From positions 1 through 5,853 of the forward strand of contig VHDM01000064.1 of assembly GCA_016876055.1 (NCBI GenBank): a stretch of DNA of 5,853 nt. Direction: 5' to 3'. Positions 1 through 5,326 of this stretch are shown here, one piece after another. The translations under genes were made by a program, and so were the position numbers. Source of the DNA: Verrucomicrobiota bacterium. Its GTDB lineage: Bacteria > Verrucomicrobiota > Verrucomicrobiia > Methylacidiphilales > Verrucolacustridaceae. The notes under the pieces are model-generated. The model saw only the letters and a list, made by a program, of their open reading frames with translations, ran no database searches and was not told the DNA's origin. How positions within the stretch are numbered: position 1 is the stretch's first letter; the number at the start of each line of letters is the position of its first letter.

Positions 1-360
1 GCTGGTCAGGACAGTCACCCCCAAAAGACAGGTCTCATGAGCCGCTTGGGCCCGGGCCGCTTCCATCATTTCCCGCCCGCCGGAGGCATGCAGGGTAAGA
101 AATCGGGGCTTCCATACCGCCACGGATTTCACCGCTTGGGCCACGGTGTTTGGAATGTCGTGAAATTTGAGGTCCAAAAACACAGGCATCCCCGCATCGC
201 TTAAACCACGCAGAACCTTGGGCCCGTCCCGCAGAAAAAGCTGTAGCCCTACCTTGCAAGTGCCGACACGACTCTTGAGTCGCCGGACCCAAGCTAAGGC
301 CTCTTCCGCGGTGTCCACATCGAGCGCGAGGATGATTTGATCTGGGGTCACCTTCCCCAT
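1..360 (-). CDS. pyrF: Orotidine 5'-phosphate decarboxylase, N-terminal part (runs off left edge)
   Basis: PyrF decarboxylates orotidine 5'-phosphate to UMP, the last step of de novo pyrimidine synthesis in the cytoplasm. The frame is open from the ATG at 358-360 to the left edge and gives the first 120 residues, about half of the usual 230-240 residue protein; the rest lies outside the window. The family signature DLKFHDIPNT is present at residues 63-72. The charged active-site set is complete so far: Asp14 in the ALD motif, Lys36 in CKVG, then Asp63, Lys65 and Asp68; the spacing matches E. coli PyrF with an offset of eight residues. LTLHASGG (89-96) and LLGVTVLTS (112-120) fit later strands of the TIM barrel. 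The gene is divergent from ispE with 11 bases between start codons, and no good Shine-Dalgarno sequence precedes the ATG. A GTG three codons in is a possible alternative start. Identity is secure; the start is less so. Confidence 0.95.
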   Translation of the reverse strand, partial: MGKVTPDQIILALDVDTAEEALAWVRRLKSRVGTCKVGLQLFLRDGPKVLRGLSDAGMPVFLDLKFHDIPNTVAQAVKSVAVWKPRFLTLHASGGREMMEAARAQAAHETCLLGVTVLTS

Positions 361-363
361 TGA

Positions 364-390
364 ATCGGGAGATGCCCGCGCTGACAATCC
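364..390. repeat. Short sequence at the pyrF/ispE start region, similar to 1520-1542
   Basis: The stretch reads ATCGGGA, then the ispE ATG, then CCCG, and ends in CAATCC. A similar arrangement (ATCGGGA, four bases, CCCG, CAATCC) occurs at the other divergent start region. CGGG and CCCG (366-369 and 375-378) can form a small 4-bp hairpin around the ispE ATG. It could be a shared operator or chance; most of it is ispE coding sequence. Confidence 0.2.
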
Positions 391-1250
391 GCGCCCACGC
401 CAAAATCAACCTGGATCTCCGCCTCGGTGCCCGCCGTCCCGACGGGTTCCATCCGATCGACACCCTCTTCGTCCGAACTGACGTGGCGGATCAGCTGAGC
501 GCATCCCCCACCCCGGACGGGTCTCTCTCTTTGCAGATTGAGGGGGATAAGGGCCTTTCGGCAGGACCAGACAACCTTGTGTTGCGCGCGGCCCAAGCTC
601 TTCAGAAAAAAGGAAAAAGCACCGCCGGGGCAAACCTCAAACTCAAAAAGGAGATCCCCCAAGGAGCGGGTCTCGGCGGCGGAAGCAGTGACGCCGCGGC
701 GGCCCTTATCTTACTTCGAAATCTTTGGGCACTTACCGTATCAGATGCGGAACTTTCCGAAATCGGAGCCTGCCTAGGGAGCGATGTTCCGTTTTTCCTG
801 CAATCCAGTCCCGCCCGCGGCACCGGAAAGGGCGAGATTCTCGAATCGATCCCCCTTCAATCCCTTCCTTGGGCGGTCCTGATTTTCCCCGGTTTCGGCT
901 CGCCGACGACAGAGGCTTACCGACGCTATGCCGCCAACCGCCGATCTGGAGAAGAGGGACGAGCGATCCCCCTTACCCTCCCCGGCGGAAAGACCTATGA
1001 ACTCAAGCCTCGCAACGATCTGGAACCGGCGGTGGAGGAGAAGTTTCTTTGGATCCGCACCGCCCGGCATTGGCTGGCACAACAGCCGGGGGTTCTGGCG
1101 GCCCGCATGAGTGGCAGCGGCTCGACCGTCTTCGGACTATGGGCCACGGAATCCGCGGCCAAAGCCGTCATGGATCGGGCGAAGGGATATTTTGGAAATA
1201 GGATCTGGATTCAAGTCACCCGCTTACTGGGTGCGGGCGAAGCTCACTAA
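372..1250 (+). CDS. ispE: 4-diphosphocytidyl-2-C-methyl-D-erythritol kinase
   Basis: IspE phosphorylates 4-diphosphocytidyl-methylerythritol with ATP in the MEP (non-mevalonate) pathway to isoprenoid precursors, in the cytoplasm. The 292-residue product is of normal family length and carries the GHMP-kinase landmarks in order: AHAKINLDLRLGARRPDGFH at 8-27 with catalytic Lys11, the glycine-rich ATP loop QGAGLGGGSSDAAA at 97-110, LGSDVPFF at 135-142 with catalytic Asp138, NDLEPAV at 215-221, and the C-terminal glycine motif MSGSGSTVFGL at 246-256. I chose the ATG at 372 because it puts the AKIN motif at the usual distance from the N-terminus; GGGAG lies directly before it with no spacer. An in-frame TTG at 360 would add four residues and touch the pyrF start codon. 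The gene stands alone on its strand; its stop overlaps that of rpsT. Its promoter must lie inside pyrF. Confidence 0.95.
   Translation: MPALTIRAHAKINLDLRLGARRPDGFHPIDTLFVRTDVADQLSASPTPDGSLSLQIEGDKGLSAGPDNLVLRAAQALQKKGKSTAGANLKLKKEIPQGAGLGGGSSDAAAALILLRNLWALTVSDAELSEIGACLGSDVPFFLQSSPARGTGKGEILESIPLQSLPWAVLIFPGFGSPTTEAYRRYAANRRSGEEGRAIPLTLPGGKTYELKPRNDLEPAVEEKFLWIRTARHWLAQQPGVLAARMSGSGSTVFGLWATESAAKAVMDRAKGYFGNRIWIQVTRLLGAGEAH
1247..1250. other. Overlapping convergent stop codons of ispE and rpsT
   Basis: The four bases CTAA hold the ispE stop TAA (1248-1250) on the plus strand and the rpsT stop TAG (1249-1247) on the minus strand. Both frames are independently supported by conserved C-terminal motifs. 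No terminator fits between the genes; each transcript must end inside the other gene or by Rho. Confidence 0.93.
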
Positions 1251-1501
1251 CGAAGCAAATGGGCCATCCGGGACTTGATACGGGCCGAGCGATTCCGATG
1301 GATGGCTTTACCCTTGGCGGCCCGATCCAGCCTTTTTTGAAGGTCCGGGAAGTGCTTGGCCGCTTCTTCCTTCTTACCGGCCTGAATCAACGAAAGAACC
1401 TTTTTTTGGGCGGTCCGAGCAGCCTGCAGCAGGGTCCGGTTCACCTCGCGTTTACGCAGGGCGGCGCGAGCCTGTTTGGCGGCAGAGGCAGTGTTAGCCA
1501 T
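1247..1501 (-). CDS. rpsT: 30S ribosomal protein S20
   Basis: S20 binds 16S rRNA early in assembly of the small ribosomal subunit. The 84-residue product is the usual size, very rich in Lys, Arg and Ala, and starts MANTASAAKQARAALRKRE like other S20 proteins. The C-terminal signature KGKAIHRNRSARIKSRMAHL (64-83) matches the family's KG-IHKN-AAR-KSRL pattern. The frame also allows a TTG start at 1513 (four more residues, MFSF), but the ATG at 1501 fits the family. A GAGG at 1516-1519 on the minus strand is the only Shine-Dalgarno-like sequence and is 14 bases from the ATG, rather far. The gene is divergent from the M50-like gene with 11 bases between starts, so its promoter must lie in that gene's 5' end. 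Its TAG stop overlaps the ispE stop, leaving no room for its own terminator. Codons 32-34 contain an A7 run (see findings). Confidence 0.95.
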   Translation of the reverse strand: MANTASAAKQARAALRKREVNRTLLQAARTAQKKVLSLIQAGKKEEAAKHFPDLQKRLDRAAKGKAIHRNRSARIKSRMAHLLR

Positions 1502-1512
1502 AAACGAAAACA

Positions 1513-2244
1513 ATGCCTCATCGGGATGACTCCCGTCAATCCATGAACTGGCTCCGCTTGCTCCTGGCCCTGGCTCTCTGGCCGGGAGTTTGGGCCACCG
1601 GCGTAAGCCTCAGCCGTCTGATCCGAGCGGCCGCTTCCAATCCCTCTTTTCCCTGGTGGGCGACCGCTTGTTTTGGTGGCGGCTGGCTGGTGGCCGGGTT
1701 GGCTTATCTTATGCTCCCTCGCCCCCGAGGTATTTATGTGCTGGGGCACGAGCTTTCCCATGCTTTGGCTGTTTGGCTTAGCGGGGGAAAAGTCCACTCT
1801 CTGCAGGTCGCCGACAAGGGTGGCCGGGTAATCTCTGACCGAACTTCTGCCTGGATTACCTTGGCTCCATATGTTGTGCCGCTTTATCCCCTGTTGACCG
1901 CGGTTGCTTGGCTCGCCGTCCTGCAAGTCTGGCCGGCTTTGGCAGGCTATCAGCTGCCTTTTCTGGGGCTTTGGGGGGTGGTCTGGGGATACCACTACGC
2001 CTTTACCGTGGACCTTCTCCGGACCCAGCAACCTGATTTCCTTGTTTACGGCAGGATCTTTTCCCTGACCGTGATTGTCCTAGCCAACCTGCTACTGGCT
2101 ATCAGCCTGGTATGGTCATTTTTCCAGCCAATACCCTTGGTCACTATGATGATGGATTTGGGGCGTGATTGGGCTTGGACCTACATGGAAGGCGTCCATT
2201 GGTTTTCAGGGCTTCTCTTGCGTTACCTGCCTCCTCCCGCCTAA
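1513..2244 (+). CDS. Membrane protein with HExxH motif, M50-like metallopeptidase family
   Basis: The product (243 residues from this start) is hydrophobic with about five likely membrane segments: residues 12-36, 46-68, 112-140, 145-165 and 178-203. After the second segment comes GHELSHALAVWLSGGKV (78-94), a zinc-binding HExxH motif (His79, Glu80, His83) next to a Gly-Gly, as in M50/M50B-like intramembrane metalloproteases. The family's usual distal NPxPxxxxDG motif is not visible. Asp167, or Asp175 in QQPDF, could be the third zinc ligand, but this is a guess. Proteolysis is therefore inferred, and the substrate is unknown. An in-frame ATG at 1543 (MNWLRLLLALAL) starts directly at the first membrane segment and is an equally plausible start; neither ATG has a good ribosome binding site. 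The EIIA gene follows 13 bases after the stop, then argS, suggesting one operon. I do not recognise a characterised homologue. Confidence 0.7.
   Translation: MPHRDDSRQSMNWLRLLLALALWPGVWATGVSLSRLIRAAASNPSFPWWATACFGGGWLVAGLAYLMLPRPRGIYVLGHELSHALAVWLSGGKVHSLQVADKGGRVISDRTSAWITLAPYVVPLYPLLTAVAWLAVLQVWPALAGYQLPFLGLWGVVWGYHYAFTVDLLRTQQPDFLVYGRIFSLTVIVLANLLLAISLVWSFFQPIPLVTMMMDLGRDWAWTYMEGVHWFSGLLLRYLPPPA
1520..1542. repeat. Short inverted repeat at the rpsT/M50-like start region, similar to 364-390
   Basis: CGGGA (1522-1526) and TCCCG (1531-1535) form a perfect 5-bp inverted repeat with a TGAC loop, followed by CAATCC (1537-1542). It lies between the two possible starts (1513 and 1543) of the membrane protein gene and just upstream of rpsT on the other strand. 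A role in S20 autoregulation or as an operator is possible, but the stem is short. Confidence 0.25.
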
Positions 2245-2257
2245 AAGATTTCTTTCC

Positions 2258-2713
2258 GTGCTCATTTCCGAACTGATCCAAGAGAAAAACCTTATCGCCC
2301 AGCTGGAGGCTGAAGATCGCCCAAAAGCTTACCGAAAAATGCTGGAACACCTTACCGCCAAAGGTGTTATACCAAAGGATGTACTTCCTTTCGCGGAAAA
2401 GGCCCTGCAGGTTCGGGAAGAAAAAATGACCACGGCCATGGGCGGGGGGTTCGCCATTCCCCATGCCACCATTCCTAAGTTGAAGCAACTCGCCACCCTC
2501 TTTGCCCGTTGCCCAGCCGGGGTGGACTGCCAGGCCATGGACGGAAAGCCGGTGAAACTATTTTTTCTCATCCTAGTTCCGGCGGATCAGGCGCAGGTTC
2601 ACCTGCAAACCCTCGCCACCGTGGCCAAATTCTTTAATCGGCGGGGAATCAAAACAAAAATCCTGGAAGCCAAGGAGCCCGCCGAAATTCTCCAGCTCCT
2701 TCAAGCAAACTGA
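2258..2713 (+). CDS. PTS EIIA domain protein (fructose/nitrogen type, PtsN-like)
   Basis: This is a single EIIA domain of the fructose/mannitol/PtsN fold, 151 residues, the normal size for a stand-alone domain. GGGFAIPHATIPKLKQL (62-78) contains the phospho-accepting His69 in the conserved AIPHA setting. It is followed by GVDCQAMDGKPVKLFFLILVP (88-108) and the helix VHLQTLATVAKFF (114-126), both typical of the family. Such domains take phosphate from HPr/NPr; with no EIIB or EIIC nearby, a regulatory PtsN-like role is more likely than sugar uptake. I chose the GTG at 2258, 13 bases after the previous stop, because the EIIA fold begins there (LISELIQEKNLIAQL). The frame stays open upstream to an ATG at 2165, but that would add 31 unlike residues and overlap the previous gene by 80 bases. 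Only a weak AAAGA lies upstream as a ribosome binding site. The stop overlaps the argS start by one base. What it regulates cannot be read from this window. Confidence 0.88.
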   Translation: MLISELIQEKNLIAQLEAEDRPKAYRKMLEHLTAKGVIPKDVLPFAEKALQVREEKMTTAMGGGFAIPHATIPKLKQLATLFARCPAGVDCQAMDGKPVKLFFLILVPADQAQVHLQTLATVAKFFNRRGIKTKILEAKEPAEILQLLQAN

Positions 2714-2715
2714 TG
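2711..2715 (+). promoter_or_regulatory. TGATG stop/start overlap, EIIA gene to argS
   Basis: The TGA stop of the EIIA gene shares its last base with the argS ATG. The 20 bases upstream contain no good Shine-Dalgarno sequence, so reinitiation by ribosomes finishing the EIIA gene is the likely way argS is translated. This is inferred from the arrangement. Confidence 0.7.
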
Positions 2716-4410
2716 TCCTTGCGGGCTGAGCTGGAAAAGAGCGTAACCGCCTGGGCGGCGACCCATTTCCCTGGTTTGCCAGCCGAGCCCTGGGTTCGGC
2801 CCTGCGCGGACGAGCGCCACGGACATTTTCAGACCCACTTTGCCATGGTCGCCGCCAAGGCTCAGCGCCTGAACCCGCGGGACCTGGCCGAACGGCTGGC
2901 CAAAGAATGCCCGCCCCCCGAGGGCTGGGAAAAACCCACCGTGGCCGGTGGCGGCTTCGTTAATTATCGGGTGGGGCCGGAGGCCGTGGGGCGGGCGGTG
3001 GATGCCCTCCGGCAGGATCCCAACCTGGGCATTCCGCGGGTTCCCAAGCCAGAGAGCGTTGTGGTGGATTTCAGCTCTCCCAACATCGCCAAAGCGATGC
3101 ATGTTGGCCACATCCGCTCCACCCTTTTGGGAGACAGTTTGGCCCGCCTCCTGACGCGCCTCGGTCACCGGGTCAACCGCGTCAATCACTTAGGCGATTG
3201 GGGAACCCAGTTCGGAAAACTTCTCTTGGCATACCGGGCTGCCGGTCGCCCACCCCTTCAACCAGATCAGGCCATCGACCAGTTGGAGGAATTTTACAAA
3301 AAAGGACACCAGGAAGCGGAGTCGGACCCGGCCAAAATGGATCAGGCCCGGGCGGAATTGGCGGCCCTGCAGGACGGAAATCCGGAGCGGCGGAAGGATT
3401 GGCGGCTGTTTTGCGAAAGTTCTGCAGAGCATTTTCGAAAAATTTACGAGCGCCTTGGGGTCAGATTTGACTCCATCCGCGGCGAAAGCGCGTACCACGA
3501 GGACCTGCCGAAGGTGGTTCAGGATCTCCTTCAAAAACAAATCGCGGAAGTCAGCCAGGGCGCCGTAGTGGTTCGAAATCGAACCATCGCCGAGGAGCCT
3601 TATCTGATCCGAAAATCCGACGGTGCTTTCCTCTATGCCACCACCGACTTGGCAGCGATTCAGTACCGAACCGAGGAACTTAAGGCGGATCGGATCATCT
3701 ACGTGACCGATGCACGGCAACAGCTCCACTTCCGCTGGCTCTTCGATACCGCCCGCCGCGCAGGTTGCCGGGCGGAACTGGAACATGTCTGGTTTGGCAC
3801 GGTGCTGGGTCCTGACCGGAAGCCCTTAAAAAGCCGGGATGGTACCCCACTCAAACTGATCGACTTACTCAATGAGGCCAAAGAGAGGGCCGGGGTCATT
3901 TTAAAGTCGAAACGACCCGATCTTCCCCCAGAAGGTCTGGAGGCCAAGGCCGAGTTGCTTGGCATGGCCAGCCTGAAATACGCTGACCAGCTGCCCAATC
4001 GGAATCTTGATTATGTTTTTACGTGGGAAAAGCTCCTCGCGTTCGACGGCAACACGGCGCCGTATATTCTCAATGCTTATGTGCGCACCCGCTCCATCTT
4101 ACGCAAGTCGGGCCTGGCGAAGCACCCCTGTGCCCCGGTGCGGGTGGCTCACCCTTCCGAAGAGCGGTTGGCGCGGCTCCTGCTTCGTTTTGGCGATGCC
4201 GTAGAACTTGCGGCCGCCGATCGCAAACCCCACCACCTTTGCGGATACCTTTACGATCTCGCCGGCCAATACCACCGTTTTTTCGAAGCCTGCCCGGTTC
4301 TCCAACTGCCGGCCTTGCGGGATTCCCGCCTGACCTTGGTGGGACTAACCGGGGATGTGCTCAAGGAGGGTTTGGGCCTGCTGGGAATTCCCACGTTGGA
4401 GGAAATGTAG
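2713..4410 (+). CDS. argS: Arginine--tRNA ligase
   Basis: ArgS charges tRNA(Arg) with arginine using ATP in the cytoplasm. The 565-residue product is complete and of normal length. In order: an N-terminal tRNA-recognition (additional) domain at about 1-110; the class I catalytic core beginning VVVDFSSPNIAKAMHVGHIR (116-135) with the HIGH-type motif HVGH at 130-133; NHLGDWGTQFGKL (158-170); ATTDLAAI (309-316); the KMSKS-loop equivalent KPLKSRDG (370-377), like the KPFKTRAG form of E. coli ArgS, which also lacks a true KMSK; GNTAPYILNAYVRTRSI (446-462); and the all-helical DALR anticodon-binding domain at about 450-565, ending GLGLLGIPTLEEM. The ATG is fused to the EIIA stop as TGATG with no good ribosome binding site, so translation is probably coupled. 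The gene faces rsfS tail-to-tail with 5 bases between stops. The identity is certain. Confidence 0.97.
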   Translation: MSLRAELEKSVTAWAATHFPGLPAEPWVRPCADERHGHFQTHFAMVAAKAQRLNPRDLAERLAKECPPPEGWEKPTVAGGGFVNYRVGPEAVGRAVDALRQDPNLGIPRVPKPESVVVDFSSPNIAKAMHVGHIRSTLLGDSLARLLTRLGHRVNRVNHLGDWGTQFGKLLLAYRAAGRPPLQPDQAIDQLEEFYKKGHQEAESDPAKMDQARAELAALQDGNPERRKDWRLFCESSAEHFRKIYERLGVRFDSIRGESAYHEDLPKVVQDLLQKQIAEVSQGAVVVRNRTIAEEPYLIRKSDGAFLYATTDLAAIQYRTEELKADRIIYVTDARQQLHFRWLFDTARRAGCRAELEHVWFGTVLGPDRKPLKSRDGTPLKLIDLLNEAKERAGVILKSKRPDLPPEGLEAKAELLGMASLKYADQLPNRNLDYVFTWEKLLAFDGNTAPYILNAYVRTRSILRKSGLAKHPCAPVRVAHPSEERLARLLLRFGDAVELAAADRKPHHLCGYLYDLAGQYHRFFEACPVLQLPALRDSRLTLVGLTGDVLKEGLGLLGIPTLEEM

Positions 4411-4415
4411 TCGTT

Positions 4416-4763
4416 TTAAACGTCCAGCCGGACGGCGTCCCCCCACAGATCCTCTAACCGATAAAACTTCCGTTTCTGGCTGTGCATGACGTGTACCAAA
4501 ACGTCCCCGTAGTCCAAAATCATCCATTGGCTTGGAGAATTTCCAGAAATCCGGAAAGGCTTACGGCCGCTTTCCTCGCGGACTCCTTTTTCCACCTCCC
4601 CCGCGATCGCTTTGAGATGGGGCTCGCTCTCCCCGGAGACAATCAGGAAAAACTCACAGGGACCCCCCACCTCCCGCAAATCGAGTAAAACCGGGTCTCC
4701 CGCTTTTTTGTTGTCGGCCAGGTCCCGGCAACGGCGGGCCAGGTCCGGTCCCTCGAGGCTCAT
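4416..4763 (-). CDS. rsfS: Ribosomal silencing factor RsfS
   Basis: RsfS (Iojap/DUF143 family, formerly YbeB) binds protein uL14 of the large subunit and blocks subunit joining, lowering translation when nutrients run short. The 115-residue product is the usual size. Conserved stretches are VLLDLREV (25-32), FFLIVSGESEPHLKAIA (38-54), and the diagnostic block WMILDYGDVLVHV (80-92) followed by FYRLEDLWGDA (100-110). The ATG at 4761-4763 overlaps the nadD TGA as ATGA. A GGTGG five bases upstream, inside the end of nadD, can serve as ribosome binding site. The frame is open further upstream to about 5000, but that part is the shadow of nadD and unlike RsfS. nadD followed by rsfS is a very common bacterial pair, which supports both calls. 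A hairpin with 5-bp arms overlaps the stop codon but is a poor terminator. Confidence 0.94.
   Translation of the reverse strand: MSLEGPDLARRCRDLADNKKAGDPVLLDLREVGGPCEFFLIVSGESEPHLKAIAGEVEKGVREESGRKPFRISGNSPSQWMILDYGDVLVHVMHSQKRKFYRLEDLWGDAVRLDV
4760..4763 (-). promoter_or_regulatory. ATGA start/stop overlap, nadD to rsfS
   Basis: On the minus strand ATGA combines the rsfS start (4763-4761) with the nadD stop (4762-4760). A GGTGG lies five bases before the ATG. This is a classic sign of translational coupling and fits the known nadD-rsfS pairing. Confidence 0.75.
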
Positions 4764-5323
4764 CGGTACCACCGATGTTTGTGGATGAGGGTTTCCACAG
4801 CCGGTGGCACCAGGCCGGTGATGGAAAGTTGCTTTTGAATTCTTCGTCGAACTTCCGTGGCGGAAACATCGAACCGCAGCGGGATTTGCTTCATGCGGAA
4901 TCCTCGTCGGGAGCGCAGGCTTTGCGGCCTTGAAAAAACCAGAAAAGCAAGGTTCCTGCGAAGTTCGTGGGGCTCCTTCCAGGAAGGCAACAACTCCCAC
5001 TGATCCGATCCCATGATCCAGAAAAAGGAGCTTTGGGGATGGCGCTTTTGCATGGCCCGAAGGGTATCCACTGTGTACGAGACTCCTCCCTTTTTAATTT
5101 CCCAATCAGAAACCACAGCCCACCCCTGTCCTTTCAATCCCTGCCGAAGCATGGCCAGCCGGGCCTGATCCCCAGCCACGGGGCGGCCTTTTTTTAGGGG
5201 CGAGTGCGCGCAGGGCAAAAACACCACTTTGCGCAAACGAAACAGTTCGCGGGCCGTTCGCGCGATGAGGAAATGTCCGAGATGAAAAGGATCAAAGGAC
5301 CCGCCGAAAAGACCAATCCTCAA
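4760..5323 (-). CDS. nadD: Nicotinate-nucleotide adenylyltransferase
   Basis: NadD transfers AMP from ATP to nicotinate mononucleotide, giving deamido-NAD, the penultimate step of NAD synthesis, in the cytoplasm. The 187-residue product has all family landmarks: GLFGGSFDPFHLGH (4-17) with the nucleotidyltransferase HxGH motif at 14-17, SPLK (41-44), SYTVDTLR (82-89), MGSDQWELLPSWKEP (104-118) and the C-terminal ISTTxIR-type motif as VSATEVRRRI (153-162). The start is TTG at 5321-5323. It is well supported: an in-frame TAA lies only two codons upstream (5327-5329) and the GGSFDP motif follows six codons later, so no ATG is available. No strong Shine-Dalgarno sequence precedes it. Reinitiation after the upstream gene's stop, three bases away, is likely. 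It overlaps rsfS by four bases downstream. Confidence 0.95.
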   Translation of the reverse strand: MRIGLFGGSFDPFHLGHFLIARTARELFRLRKVVFLPCAHSPLKKGRPVAGDQARLAMLRQGLKGQGWAVVSDWEIKKGGVSYTVDTLRAMQKRHPQSSFFWIMGSDQWELLPSWKEPHELRRNLAFLVFSRPQSLRSRRGFRMKQIPLRFDVSATEVRRRIQKQLSITGLVPPAVETLIHKHRWYR

Positions 5324-5326
5324 AAC

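Noticed and set aside
382..405. TTGTCA or TTGATT on the minus strand as a pyrF -35 box
   Set aside because: Neither has a fair -10 box at 16-18 bases, and TTGTCA would put the transcript start inside pyrF.
35..463. Minus-strand open frame of 142 codons over the pyrF region
   Set aside because: It is a different frame from pyrF, which has the conserved DLKFHDIPNT motif and runs to the window edge.
1441..2031. Long minus-strand open frame (196 codons) opposite the membrane protein gene
   Set aside because: It is antisense to a gene with clear membrane segments, its translation is low-complexity without motifs, and it overlaps rpsT.
2165..2257. ATG at 2165 as start of the EIIA gene
   Set aside because: It would overlap the membrane protein gene by 80 bases and add residues unlike any EIIA; the domain begins just after the GTG at 2258.
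3190..3786. Long minus-strand open frame (198 codons) opposite argS
   Set aside because: argS is unmistakable here; the opposite frame has no recognisable motif and is a codon-bias shadow.
4382..4393. 12-bp palindrome TGGGAATTCCCA near the end of argS
   Set aside because: It encodes the conserved LLGIP tail of ArgS and has no T run or promoter-like surroundings; most likely chance.
4421..4434. Hairpin CGTCC-AGCC-GGACG between argS and rsfS as a terminator
   Set aside because: The stem is only 5 bp, it lies within rsfS coding sequence, and only TTT follows on the minus strand, with no T run on the plus strand.
4764..5000. N-terminal extension of RsfS reaching 5000 on the minus strand
   Set aside because: The added sequence is nadD read in another frame, rich in Pro/Arg/Ser and without RsfS similarity; the ATG at 4763 fits the family and the ATGA junction.
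5191..5197. A7 run in nadD as a programmed frameshift site
   Set aside because: The -1 frame runs about 27 codons to a stop with no sensible product, and the zero frame encodes the conserved SPLKK region.
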